NCBI RefSeq assembly: GCF_004339665.1 | Contig: NZ_SMMU01000027.1 | Coordinates: 1-48,108 of the forward strand | Source: Azotobacter chroococcum | GTDB lineage: Bacteria; Pseudomonadota; Gammaproteobacteria; Pseudomonadales; Pseudomonadaceae | Length of the DNA: 48,108 nucleotides | Direction of reading: 5' to 3' | Shown here: in pieces, positions 26,770 through 39,113 of the stretch | Layout of the letters: each line of letters opens with the position of its first letter | Position numbering within the stretch: the first letter of the stretch is position 1 | Position numbers and translations under genes: made by a program | The notes under the pieces: model-generated | Databases searched by the model: none | What the model saw: the letters and a program-made list of their open reading frames with translations, nothing else | Told to the model about the DNA's origin: nothing

Positions 26770-26782
26770 CGGAAATGCCTCC

Positions 26783-27601
26783 TTAAGCGGTGGTGGAGTC
26801 GAGGAAACGGCGGCGGATCTGCGCGCCGAGCAGGTTGACGAGGCTGACCAGCGCCAGCAGGACGGCGATCAGGGCCAGGGCCTCGCGGTATTCGAAGAGG
26901 TGGAAGGCGGTGACGATCTCCAGCCCCAGGCCGCCGGCGCCGATCGCGCCAAGGGTGGTGGCGGCGCGGATGTTGTGTTCCCAGCGGTAGAGGGCGACGT
27001 CGACCAGCCGCGGCAGCACCTGCGGCAGCACGCCGAAGCGCAGCACGCCGAGCACCGGGACGCCCTGGCTGCGCAGCGCGTCCACCGGGGCGCGGTCGAC
27101 GTGCTCGAAGATCTCGGCGAAGAACTTGCCGAGCATGCCGGTGGAGTGGGTGGCCAGCGCCAGCACCCCGGGCAGCGGGCCGAAGCCCACCGCGGCGACG
27201 AACAGGATGCCCCACACCAGGCTGGGGATCGAGCGGATGGCGTTGAGCAGCAGCAGGACCAGCTGGCGCAGCGGCGCGGGCGCCTGGCCGCTGGCCGCCA
27301 GGGCGCCGAGCGGCAGGGCGACGAGGATGCCGCCGACGGTGCCGGCGACGCTCATGGTCAGGGTGTCGAGCAGCGGCTTGCTCCAGTGCTCCCAGCGCTC
27401 GAACGCCGGCGGCCAGGCGTCGCCGGCCAGCGTCCAGAGGGTCGGCAGCAGCTCGCGGTAGCGCTCGGCATCGAGCGCGCCGGTGTACTGGGTGGCCAGC
27501 AGCACCACGCCGAGGCCGAGCAGCAGCGCGAGACGCGACAGCCAGGCGCGTTGCGCCGTTGCCTTCAGCAACGCCTGGCGCCGGGCGAGGGCGGTGCTCA
27601 C
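26783..27601 (-). CDS. PhnE-like ABC permease, inferred vanadate importer subunit
   Basis: 272 residues. At least five hydrophobic segments and the permease coupling motif (EHNIRAATTLGAIGAGGLGLEI, the EAA-type loop of PhnE) are visible. The GTG start at 27601 overlaps the stop of the binding-protein gene (GTGA). The closest family is the phosphonate/phosphite permeases. Vanadate resembles phosphate, and PhnCDE-like systems named Vup import vanadate in Anabaena; being inside a vnf operon, this one is probably a vanadate importer. That is inference from context. Confidence 0.85.
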   Translation of the reverse strand: MSTALARRQALLKATAQRAWLSRLALLLGLGVVLLATQYTGALDAERYRELLPTLWTLAGDAWPPAFERWEHWSKPLLDTLTMSVAGTVGGILVALPLGALAASGQAPAPLRQLVLLLLNAIRSIPSLVWGILFVAAVGFGPLPGVLALATHSTGMLGKFFAEIFEHVDRAPVDALRSQGVPVLGVLRFGVLPQVLPRLVDVALYRWEHNIRAATTLGAIGAGGLGLEIVTAFHLFEYREALALIAVLLALVSLVNLLGAQIRRRFLDSTTA

Positions 27602-28485
27602 GGCTTCACCGTCACGGCTTCGGGATGCTCGCGCTCGACCACCGAGATCCACTCGCGGACCCGGTCGACGTCGGCATCGACGCTGGGAATGAAGGCCTCG
27701 GCGCGGAACACGCCGAGCGCCGCCGGGTCGCTGGTGCTGACGAAGGCCTTGCGGATCTTCTCCTTCAGCTCCGGCGCCAGGCCCTCGCGGAAGGTCCACT
27801 GGTATTCGGGGATCGCCGGCGAATCGGCGAGCACGCGCACCTTCGCGGCATCGAGCTTGCCTTCCCTGATCAGGCGTTCGTAGATCGGTTTGGACAGGCC
27901 GCCGGCGGCGACCTTCTTGCTGGCGACGGCCAGCGCGACCGCATCGTGGGCGCCGAGCACGCGCAGGCTGTAGTCGCGCCCGGAGACCAGCCCGGCGTCG
28001 GCCAGCATCCAGCGCGGCACCCAGGTGCCCGAGGTGGAGGCCGGGTCGCCGAAGGCGACGTCCTGGCCGCGCAGGTCCTGGAAGCTGCGCGCCGGGCTGT
28101 CGGCCGGGACGATCAGCACCGCCTGGAAGGTCGGGCCGACCTGGGCGTGGGTCGGGCGGGCGAAGGGTTCGAGGTGCGCGCGCTTGCTCTGCAGGATGTA
28201 GGTCACAGGGCCGAGGTAGGCGATGTCGATGCGCCCGAAGCGCAGCGCCTCGCCGGTCGCCGCGTAGTTGGCGCCGACGGTCAGTTCGACGGGCATGCCG
28301 AGGGTCTTTTCCAGGTGCGCGCGCAGCGGCTCGTTGAGGCGCATCACGGTGGGCGCGGACTCGCCGGGCAGCAGGCCGATGGTCAGCTTCTTCGGCAGGG
28401 ACGCATCGTCGGCGTGGGCGGCGAGGGCGGCCGGCAGGAGCAGCGCGGCGAACAGCGGGCGCAGGCGCTTGAGCAGTCGGGTCAT
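27598..28485 (-). CDS. PhnD-like periplasmic oxyanion-binding protein, inferred vanadate-binding
   Basis: 295 residues with signal peptide MTRLLKRLRPLFAALLLPAALAA-HA. The mature part is PhnD-like: LTIGLLPGESAPTVMRLNEPL, RIDIAYLGPVTYIL, DLRGQDVAFGDPASTSGTW (the oxyanion loop with STSG) and WISVVEREH at the end. The STSG loop binds tetrahedral oxyanions in this family. It lies 13 bp after the ATPase gene and overlaps the permease. Selectivity for vanadate over phosphonate is inferred from its place next to vnfDGK. Confidence 0.88.
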   Translation of the reverse strand: MTRLLKRLRPLFAALLLPAALAAHADDASLPKKLTIGLLPGESAPTVMRLNEPLRAHLEKTLGMPVELTVGANYAATGEALRFGRIDIAYLGPVTYILQSKRAHLEPFARPTHAQVGPTFQAVLIVPADSPARSFQDLRGQDVAFGDPASTSGTWVPRWMLADAGLVSGRDYSLRVLGAHDAVALAVASKKVAAGGLSKPIYERLIREGKLDAAKVRVLADSPAIPEYQWTFREGLAPELKEKIRKAFVSTSDPAALGVFRAEAFIPSVDADVDRVREWISVVEREHPEAVTVKP

Positions 28486-28498
28486 GAGGCGTTTCCTT

Positions 28499-29350
28499 TC
28501 ACGGGTGGCGGGTGGGTTCCGGGGCGGGATGCAGGGGGAACAGGCGCGCCTGGGCGGCGGCGTCGAAGCGCGACGGCGGGCCGTCGAAGGCGATCCGCCC
28601 GTCGGCCAGGCCGACGATGCGCTCGGCCAGCCGGCGGGCCAGGTCGAGCTGGTGCAGGACGATCACCAGGGTCAGCGCGTGGTCGCGCACCAGCCGGCGG
28701 AATTCGCCGGCCAGGCGTTCGGCGAGGGCCGGGTCGACCGAGGCGAAGGGTTCGTCGGCCAGCAGCAGGCGCGGCTCGCGCACCAGGGCGCGGGCGATGC
28801 CGACGCGCTGGCGTTCGCCGCCGCTGAGCCGGGCGACCGGGTCGAGGGCCTTGCCGAGCAGGCCGACCTCGGCGAGGGCGGCAAGGGCCTGCTCGCGCAT
28901 CGCCCGCGGCCAGGGCAGCGGGGAGAGCGGATGGCGGCGGTCGGCGAGGCCGAGCAGCACGTTGTCGAGCGCCGACAGGCGGGCGATCAGCGCATGTTCC
29001 TGGAACACCGTGGCGCTGCTGCGCCGGTGGGCGAGCAGGCTGGCCGGAGTCTGCAGGCGGCCGATGCCGTCCACGCTGAGGGTGCCGGAAGCGGGCGGCA
29101 GCAGGCCGTTGAGGGTGGCCAGCAGGGTGCTCTTGCCGATCCCCGAGGGGCCGACGATGGCGGTGATGCTGCCGCGGCGGATGTCGAGGTCGAGGCCTTC
29201 GAGGATGCGCTTGCCGCTGCGCTCGATCGACACCCGGTCGAGCCGCAGCAGCACCGGCGAGCCGCCAGCGGCCGCCGTCGGCGTGCTGCGCCCGGCGTCG
29301 GAGGCCGGGGCCAGGGCGCGCTCGAGGGGCAGCTGGTAGATGCCGTTCAT
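28499..29350 (-). CDS. PhnC-like ABC transporter ATPase, inferred vanadate importer subunit
   Basis: 283 residues. Walker A is GPSGIGKST, with a Q-loop FQEHALI, signature LSGGERQRVGIARAL, Walker B LLLADEPFASVD and H-loop VLHQLD. An extended N-terminus of about 35 residues (MNGIYQLPLERALAPASDAG...) precedes the fold. The ATG overlaps the stop of the NifX-like gene (ATGA), so the transporter and the cofactor protein are translationally coupled. With the next two genes it makes a complete importer (ATPase, binding protein, permease). Confidence 0.88.
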   Translation of the reverse strand: MNGIYQLPLERALAPASDAGRSTPTAAAGGSPVLLRLDRVSIERSGKRILEGLDLDIRRGSITAIVGPSGIGKSTLLATLNGLLPPASGTLSVDGIGRLQTPASLLAHRRSSATVFQEHALIARLSALDNVLLGLADRRHPLSPLPWPRAMREQALAALAEVGLLGKALDPVARLSGGERQRVGIARALVREPRLLLADEPFASVDPALAERLAGEFRRLVRDHALTLVIVLHQLDLARRLAERIVGLADGRIAFDGPPSRFDAAAQARLFPLHPAPEPTRHP

Positions 29351-29829
29351 GCCTCGCGCTCGATCAGGTAGTCGGGGTTGCGCACGCCGTAGCCCAGCGC
29401 CTTGCGCAGCCACAGCGGCGGATTGTTCTGCATCATCCGCTGCAGGTGCTCGACCACCTCGTCGATCTCGCGGGGGTGCTGCATCTTCACCGGGAAGACC
29501 CCGGCGCTCTTCACCTTGACCGCGGCGAAGTCGCTGAGGGCGAGGGTGAAGAGCACGGCGCAGCCTTGCATCGCGTCGACGCGCAGCTGGATCTGGTCGA
29601 CCGAGGCGCCGCCGGTCGGGTCGCCCATCGAGCAACCGCCGCCGCCGCCGGGGCCGCGTTTGCCGTCGCTGCCCTTGCCGCCGCCCTTGAACTGCACGAC
29701 GTCGAGGAAGCTGGCCTCGTCGTAGGTGACGTCGTAGATGACGATCTGCCTGGCGGTGGCGAAGTTGGCATCGACCTGCAGCAGGTCGTTGCTGGTGATG
29801 GCGATCTTCAGGTGACCGATCTCGTTCAT
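29347..29829 (-). CDS. NifX/NafY-family nitrogenase-cofactor-binding protein
   Basis: 160 residues. LKIAITSNDLLQVDANFATA and RQIVIYDVTYDEASFLDVVQF are the start of the Fe-Mo-cofactor-binding domain found in NifX, VnfX and NafY. An unusual Gly-rich insert (KGGGKGSDGKRGPGGGGGCSMG) with a single Cys follows. The C-terminal PPLWLRKALGY matches NifX/NifB-type tails. It probably carries or holds the iron-vanadium cofactor or its precursor in the cytoplasm. It lies between an unknown protein and the vanadate-type importer. It is not vnfX by position, so I leave the symbol empty. Confidence 0.8.
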   Translation of the reverse strand: MNEIGHLKIAITSNDLLQVDANFATARQIVIYDVTYDEASFLDVVQFKGGGKGSDGKRGPGGGGGCSMGDPTGGASVDQIQLRVDAMQGCAVLFTLALSDFAAVKVKSAGVFPVKMQHPREIDEVVEHLQRMMQNNPPLWLRKALGYGVRNPDYLIEREA

Positions 29830-29889
29830 GTCCGTTTCCTCGCGTCGGGTGGGCTCAGCTGGCGCCGGGCGCGGCCCGGCGCGCGGGGT

Positions 29890-30795
29890 TCAGGTCATCG
29901 GCAGGCCGACGACGTTCTTCTCGTGGGCGAAACGCAGGCGAAAGGCGTCCGGCAGCCGCGCCTCGGCGTCCGTGCGGGCCTGCCAGCGGGGCAGCTCGGC
30001 GACGGCGATGCGCCCGGCCTTCAGGGCCTCGACCGGCACGATGTACAGGCGGTCGTCGAGGCTGATGTAGAAGTCGATCGGATGGCGGGCGGCGTTTTCG
30101 CCGTACTTGCCCAGGTCGATGCGGTAGTGGCCGTCCTCTTCGAGCTGCAGGCGGGGGTTGTCGCAGTCCAGGCGGACATGGCGGTTGAACCAGCACTTGT
30201 GGCGGAACTGGAACAGCACCCGGTCGTCGTCGGCGAAGGCGCGGATCTCGGCGACGATGTCGGCGTAGTACTGGCCGAGCAGCAGTTCCTGGTAGGCGTC
30301 GCTATAGGGCTGGTCGAAGGATTCGAGGTGGACGGCGACGCAGGCGGCGAGCAGTTCGAGGCCGGTCTGGCTGATCAGAAGGTTCAGCGCGCAGCGGTTG
30401 TAGGTGCAGCTGGCGCGGATCAGCCCGTCGTCGCGGATTTCGATGGTGCCGTTGTGCTGGATCGCCGCGGCGCGGAACACGCGCAGGATGCGGAAGACCT
30501 CGGCCATCAGCTTCTCCGCCGGGGTGCGGCGGGGCAGGGCGAGGTAGCGTTGCCAGCTGCCGAGGGCGGCCAGGGACGGGTCGCGGGACTCCTGCCAGTC
30601 GGCCAAGAGCGCGTAGGCGCTGGTCAAGGCCAGGATCAGGCGCGCCGGCACGCGGCGGGCGGCCACGGTTTCCGGTTCCGCGAAGCTCAGGCGCCGCGGG
30701 CGGGTGTAGGGTTCGATGGGGCGGTGTTCCGGTCGGGCGCACAGCTCGCCGAAGCACGCGCGATAGTGGGCGACCATTTCCTGTCGCTGTTTCAT
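29890..30795 (-). CDS. unknown protein of the vnf locus (301 aa)
   Basis: Start ATG at 30795 with GGGAGAG six bases upstream. The protein is soluble, begins MKQRQEMVAHYRACFGELCA, and has a central conserved-looking block (EKLMAEVFRILRVFRAAAIQ, then CTYNRCALNLLIS, FRHKCWFNRHV). It ends FAHEKNVVGLPMT. Five cysteines and several His are spread through it. I recognise no family and no nucleotide-binding motif. It is the first gene of the operon with the NifX-like protein and the importer, 60 bp upstream of the former, so a role in vanadium or cofactor handling is likely but unproven. Confidence 0.6.
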   Translation of the reverse strand: MKQRQEMVAHYRACFGELCARPEHRPIEPYTRPRRLSFAEPETVAARRVPARLILALTSAYALLADWQESRDPSLAALGSWQRYLALPRRTPAEKLMAEVFRILRVFRAAAIQHNGTIEIRDDGLIRASCTYNRCALNLLISQTGLELLAACVAVHLESFDQPYSDAYQELLLGQYYADIVAEIRAFADDDRVLFQFRHKCWFNRHVRLDCDNPRLQLEEDGHYRIDLGKYGENAARHPIDFYISLDDRLYIVPVEALKAGRIAVAELPRWQARTDAEARLPDAFRLRFAHEKNVVGLPMT

Positions 30796-30879
30796 GGCAC
30801 TCTCCCGAAGGCGGCATGGCGGCCGGATTGGCACAGGGGGCGGAGGCCCCTGCCGGAGCAGGGGGCCGCCGCGGGACTA

Positions 30880-31038
30880 GTGGCCTGTTTGGTTAGTTCA
30901 GTTAGTCAATTTCGGCGCCCATGGCCCCGATACTGCGTTGCCACTCCTCGCCATAGCCCTGCTATGACTCGTCGCGGCGCCTTGTCTCGGAACCATGGTC
31001 ATCCGAACTTGAGTTAACAAACTAACCGCACAGGCCAC
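30880..31038. mobile_element. 159-bp MITE with TA target duplication
   Basis: The ends are inverted copies: GTGGCCTGTTTGGTTAGTT on the left and, reversed, GTGGCCTGTGCGGTTAGTT on the right (17 of 19 match). Both are flanked by TA, the target duplication of IS630/Tc1-type elements. The interior has no gene. It starts seven bases after the vnfK stop (minus strand) and separates vnfDGK from the next operon, so it may act as a transcript end or carry a promoter. No parent transposase occurs in the window. Confidence 0.8.
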
Positions 31039-31045
31039 TAGCAAC

Positions 31046-34453
<3,408 letters not shown>

Positions 34454-34664
34454 TTAGTCATTTTGAATCAATGACTTGTTGATCGCTTTCGCTGCTGCCG
34501 AAAGGCGTCGCGCGGGGGGCTTTTCGGGTGTTTTTTCCAGGTGTGCGGCGCTTGCGCGGGCAGCGGGCGGAATACGCAAAAGGTTTTTCGTTCGGCCAAG
34601 TACGGAGCGTTCGGGGTCTGTACGTCGAGGTGCGTGGCTGTCGGTTGGAGGGGAAATCTCCCTT

Positions 34665-34762
34665 TGATGGCTCCCACGCTCCTGCGTGGGAGCCCTGGGC
34701 GGGGCGCTCCTGCGCCGAAGCGGCCCCTACGGCGTGCCCACGCAGGAGCGTGGGCACGATCA
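34665..34762. repeat. composite REP-like element, copy C
   Basis: TGAT-GGCTCCCACG...CGTGGGAGCC (34669-34694) and CGTGCCCACG...CGTGGGCACG-ATCA (34733-34758). Both are perfect palindromes. It lies inside the vnf locus, between the terminator of vnfH-vnfFd and the promoter of vnfDGK. Confidence 0.85.
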
Positions 34763-34925
34763 TGAATCGGAGGAAATCCGCTCCTGCAGGTTCGTCTGGT
34801 GAGGGGCTCGGAGGCGGGCGGGAAGCTTTTGTCGCCTGCTCCCTGCGCGGGCGAGGAAAGGGGGCGGGCACATGAAGCCCTGACGTGTCGGCCGTTTTCA
34901 GGCGTTATCGGCGGGAGAAAAACGA

Positions 34926-34962
34926 AAACGGCGATCGCCCCTGAGGAAAGCGATCGCCGTTT
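34926..34962 (-). terminator. intrinsic terminator after vnfFd
   Basis: Perfect 13-bp stem AAACGGCGATCGC / GCGATCGCCGTTT. On the minus strand it is followed by TCGTTTTTCTCC. It lies about 70 bp after the vnfFd stop. It separates the vnfH-vnfFd transcript from vnfDGK, which has its own promoter. Confidence 0.8.
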
Positions 34963-35029
34963 GGAGTCCGGTGGCAGAGCGGCGCGGGATGCTCTGTCGC
35001 CGGCAAGCGGGTGCGGGCTCGTTCAGTCT

Positions 35030-35227
35030 TCAGTCATCGAGCGGCTGGATGCAGAAATCCACGGGGCAGACGCCGAGACAGCGCGGCTCGCCCAGGTCGG
35101 CGCACTCGTTGCAGCTGTCGGCGTCGATCACGTAGATGCCGCCCTGGAGGGCGATCGAGCCGGTCGGGCAGACCGGCTTGCAGTCGCCGCAGACGGTGCA
35201 TTCGTAGCCGTCGATGGCCATGGCCAT
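35030..35227 (-). CDS. vnfF: VnfF ferredoxin, 2[4Fe-4S]
   Basis: 65 residues with two cluster motifs: CTVCGDCKPVCP and CNECADLGEPRCLGVCPVDFC. The longer spacing in the second motif is typical of nif-type ferredoxins (FdxN/VnfF). It follows vnfH by 129 bp on the same strand and is co-transcribed with it in A. vinelandii. It is thought to serve as an electron donor or in cofactor assembly for V-nitrogenase. AGGAG stands eight bases before the first ATG; a second in-frame ATG lies six bases on. Confidence 0.95.
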   Translation of the reverse strand: MAMAIDGYECTVCGDCKPVCPTGSIALQGGIYVIDADSCNECADLGEPRCLGVCPVDFCIQPLDD

Positions 35228-35356
35228 AGGGTCAGCTCCTGAGGTGGGGGAACTCGGTGTGGTTCAAAAGGGAGGGCGGCGTGCGCCGCCGGCCGCGAGA
35301 AGCCATTCCGGACAGCCCGCGGCACACGCTCCTCCGCAAACACTGCGCCGGCGGGA

Positions 35357-36295
<939 letters not shown>

Positions 36296-36434
36296 TCAAG
36301 ATGGGAAATTCACATATGGCTTATTTTTTGGATTAAAAAACCAGAAATAATGTTTTTGGCGAGATTTTATGCTGCGTAACAGGCGTGTGACAGGAGTCGG
36401 TTGGCAGCGATTTTGCGTCGCCCGGGCTGGCGGC

Positions 36435-36448
36435 GTACCGGCAGGTAC
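36435..36448. promoter_or_regulatory. VnfA-type activator box, proximal
   Basis: GTACCGGCAGGTAC, a perfect GTAC-N6-GTAC dyad; read on the minus strand it is GTACCTGCCGGTAC. It is one base from the GTACCTGCGGGTAC site I recall as a VnfA-binding sequence at the A. vinelandii vnfH promoter. It is about 170-180 bp upstream of the predicted start, a usual enhancer distance. Confidence 0.85.
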
Positions 36449-36464
36449 AGCCGGGCGGCGATCC

Positions 36465-36478
36465 GTTCCATGTGGTAC
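36465..36478. promoter_or_regulatory. VnfA-type activator box, distal
   Basis: GTTCCATGTGGTAC; on the minus strand GTACCACATGGAAC, close to the second published-type VnfA site GTACCATGCGGAAC. It lies 16 bp beyond the first box, so the pair can recruit a VnfA oligomer. Confidence 0.8.
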
Positions 36479-36822
36479 CGGGTTCCATACCGGCTGAAGC
36501 GGGAAGTGTCGATCGCTGATCGAACGCTAAGGCGGTTGTCGGCTTGCTCTGGCGGGCGGGGTAGCCGTAGCTTCTGAAGCCGTGCTGCGATCCAACAAAA
36601 ACCAACGGGCGCGCCCCATGAGCACAGCCCTCGTGATTCCGGGCGGCGCCGCCGCGCCCAGGCAGGCCCCCGCCACGCAGATCCTCGACCTGTCGTCAGC
36701 CTCGGAGTCCGGGTGGCGCCGCCCCGGGCCTCCGGCCGCGCGAGGGCTGCGGCGCGTCAGCAGGGCATGCCGACTCCGTACAGCGCGGCGATCGATGCAA
36801 CACGCTCCAGGGCAATGGCATA
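36479..36822. other. non-coding DNA beyond the vnfH control region
   Basis: No supported gene. Together with 36230-36478 (the vnfH promoter and VnfA boxes) this forms a ~590-bp spacer between vnfH and the acyltransferase gene, both on the minus strand. The AT-rich block 36318-36352, between promoter and boxes, could help bending. I see nothing else assignable. Confidence 0.5.
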
Positions 36823-37920
36823 TCACCGGGTCTGGCGGTGGCTGCCCCCGCTTTCCTCGTCTGCACTGCCGGGGAGATGCCGGGGGGCGGCTTCGGTGTT
36901 CGCCGGCGCCGGGCGGGAGAGCCCGAAGCGGTGTTTGAGTCGGCGGGAGAGGCCCATCTCGATGTAGGTGAAGCTGAGCCAGGAGCCGAGCGTGATCACC
37001 GGCACGCAGAGCGTCAGGATCAGGTAGGGGGCGAGGTGCTGGTCGAGCAGGTAGGCGCCGCACCACAGCACGATGATGTGCACCAGGTAGACCGAATAGG
37101 ACCAGTCGCCGAGGTTCCTCAGCACCTGACTGCCGTTGAACAGTCGTTCCATGCTGATCATGGCGGCGACCAGCGCCGCGCCGGGGACACCCCAGGTGAG
37201 CCAGCGGTAGGGATGCTGATCGTCGAACCAGAGAATCATTGCGGTCGCGCTCGCTGCGATCAGCGCGGGGGCCAGCAGCATCCGGCCCGACAGCGCCGGC
37301 AGCCAGCCGCGGCGGTAAATCACCGCCAGGCCGATGCCGAGGAGGAACTCGTAGATCACCGGATTGGTGTAGAAGCTCGACACGAACGATTGATGGGCCA
37401 GCCAGCCGCTCAGTGTGAGCACCAGCAGGGCGGTGACCCAGGCCCGATGACGTCGACCGGCGCACAGCGCCAGCGCGAACAGGATGTAGAACATCATCTC
37501 GAAGTTCAGGGTCCAGCCCACCGGCAGGACCGGGTAGAAGCCGAAGCCGCCGGGATTTTGGGCCGGAATGAACAATAGCGACTTGAGCAGCGTGATCGGA
37601 TCGACCGCATAGACCGGCATGACTCGCGCGTCGAAATAGATGATCGAGGCGGTGAGCAGAGTGAATATCCAGTAGGCAGGCACGATGCGGATCAGGCGAT
37701 CGAGTATGAAGCGTTTCGAGGCGATCGGCTTGCCGGCGCTGGCGAGGTGGATGACGAAGCCGCTGATGACGAAGAAGATGTCGACGCCGACCTGGCCGCG
37801 GGTGGAAAGCAGGTGTCCGGCAAGGGTGTCGGCCTTGAAGTCGAAAAACACCTGCATGAAGTGGTGGAAGACCACGAGCCACGCGGCAAAGGCGCGCAGT
37901 GCCTGGATCGATACCAGCAT
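36823..37920 (-). CDS. acyltransferase-3 (OafA/YrhL) family membrane enzyme
   Basis: 365 residues with about ten hydrophobic segments. The family start is clear: MLVSIQALRAFAAWLVVFHHF with the essential RAFA...H motif, then GVDIFFVISGFVIHLA and RLIRIVPAYWIFTL. These integral inner-membrane proteins add acetyl or similar groups to surface sugars such as O-antigen. No polysaccharide genes lie next to it. The start at 37920 places the first helix at the N-terminus. Confidence 0.85.
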   Translation of the reverse strand: MLVSIQALRAFAAWLVVFHHFMQVFFDFKADTLAGHLLSTRGQVGVDIFFVISGFVIHLASAGKPIASKRFILDRLIRIVPAYWIFTLLTASIIYFDARVMPVYAVDPITLLKSLLFIPAQNPGGFGFYPVLPVGWTLNFEMMFYILFALALCAGRRHRAWVTALLVLTLSGWLAHQSFVSSFYTNPVIYEFLLGIGLAVIYRRGWLPALSGRMLLAPALIAASATAMILWFDDQHPYRWLTWGVPGAALVAAMISMERLFNGSQVLRNLGDWSYSVYLVHIIVLWCGAYLLDQHLAPYLILTLCVPVITLGSWLSFTYIEMGLSRRLKHRFGLSRPAPANTEAAPRHLPGSADEESGGSHRQTR

Positions 37921-38019
37921 AGGCAAAAGGGTCCTTGTCGTGCTGACCCCGAACGGCCATGCCAAATGGGCCGCCTTGGGGATCTGTTTGGAAACCAAGG
38001 TTTTGTACTGGTTTCCACG

Positions 38020-38270
38020 TCTTATGGAGGCACTTGGTTGTCTGCTCGCTATCCACGGGTTCGACAAAGGCGAACGGCGTGAGCTGCCGAGCCGTGTTTT
38101 CGCCTGCCCACGGAAAGTGCCTTCATGCAGCCCAACACCCGGAGCGGAAGCTCCACCCAGGCGCGTACCTGTGCCTTGGCTTTCTCGATTTCGCGTCTGG
38201 CCTTGTACGGGGCGCTGCGCCTGTCCTGTTTCCTGGAGGCACTGCAGCGGACGGCGATCTGCTAAGCGGC
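38020..38270 (-). pseudogene. relic of an IS5-family transposase (3' part)
   Basis: Two minus-strand frames together recall the IS5 transposase C-terminus. One gives KARREIEKAKAQVRAWVELPLRV (family: KAKAxVRxxVEHPFRV). After a frame change the other gives GTFRGQAKTRLGSS then PLSNPWIASRQ (family: YRGLAKNTAQL...ALSNLWMARR). The rest of the transposase and its ends are not visible. The surrounding 37921-38572 has no other gene. Confidence 0.5.
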
Positions 38271-38460
38271 AATGACCCTGTGTTTCCGATGTTGTTCCCG
38301 CCGCATCTCCACAGCAGCCCAATACCGGCCAGAGGGGATGAATACTGGCCAGGATCAAAATGCCTTGGCTGGGCAGCATACGCGGTGCCTAACGGCGGAA
38401 TGTCGGGGTGTCGTGATGCATCCTTTGGCGCGCGATGAACAGGGCGAGCGCTGCCCCTTC

Positions 38461-38505
38461 GGCGCTCGCCGGCCTGGCGGACTTCGGCGGGTGCATCGTG
38501 ATCGG
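38461..38505 (+). pseudogene. small fragment of an F420-reductase-like gene, duplicate of part of the gene at 40948
   Basis: About 45 bases match 41170-41214 almost base for base; in frame it reads ALAGLADFGGCIVIG, against ALAGLADFGGRIVID in the intact gene. No flanking homology is evident. It is a remnant of a duplicated or displaced copy, 2.7 kb from its source. Confidence 0.6.
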
Positions 38506-38572
38506 AGACCGGCCGCCGCACTCGCCACATGCGGCTGATCCGACGGGCGCATGATTCGGCGGGCCTTTTTCG

Positions 38573-38977
38573 TCAGCCGTCCGCCCGCGGCGGCGCCTCG
38601 TACAGCTCCAGCGGCAGCCCGTCCGGATCGGCGAAGAAGGTGAAGCGCCGGCCGGTGTACTCGTCGGTGCGAATCGCCTCGACGGCGATGCCCTGGGCCT
38701 CGAGTTCCGCCTTGCAGGCCGCCACGTCGTCGACCTCGAAGGCCAGATGGCGCAGCCCCTGGGCCTCCGGCCGGGAAGGGCGCGGCGGCGGCGCGGGAAA
38801 CGAGAACAGCTCGACCTGCGAGCCGTCGGGCAGCGCCAGATCGAGCTTGTAGGAGCGGCGCTCGGCCCGGTAGTGCTCGGCCACGACGCGAAGGCCCAGC
38901 GACTCGGTGTAGAAGCGCTTCGAGACTTGGTAGTCCGAACAGATGATGGCGGCGTGGTGGATGCGGCGCAGGTGCAT
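38573..38977 (-). CDS. VOC-superfamily (glyoxalase-like, YaeR type) protein
   Basis: 134 residues. HLRRIHHAAIICSDYQVSKRFY and LRHLAFEVDDVAACKAEL are the two beta-alpha-beta-beta-beta halves of a VOC fold; FFADPDGLPLELYE carries the metal-ligand Glu. The first His (HHAAI) is a likely metal ligand as well. It resembles YaeR/SMU1112c-type proteins, not glyoxalase I itself, so the substrate is unknown. ATG at 38977; a longer in-frame start lacks support. Confidence 0.85.
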   Translation of the reverse strand: MHLRRIHHAAIICSDYQVSKRFYTESLGLRVVAEHYRAERRSYKLDLALPDGSQVELFSFPAPPPRPSRPEAQGLRHLAFEVDDVAACKAELEAQGIAVEAIRTDEYTGRRFTFFADPDGLPLELYEAPPRADG

Positions 38978-39113
38978 GGCTGGGTGGTCCCTTTCATTGA
39001 ATGGCTGACGGATGGCCGGCAACGGGGTTTGCCGACGCCTCACGGGAGATTGTCAGAGCACTGCACGGGAAGTCACCCGCTGCGGAGCCTTGCCCGCAGG
39101 GCCGGGGGCCGGT

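Noticed and set aside
34600-34612. GTACGGAGCGTTC as a VnfA box for vnfD
   Set aside because: Spacing between GTAC and GTTC is five, not six, and no second box lies nearby.
36582-36938. Plus-strand frame near 36.6 kb as the target of the divergent sigma-54-like site
   Set aside because: Product looks like a GC-rich shadow frame and overlaps the acyltransferase gene on the other strand.
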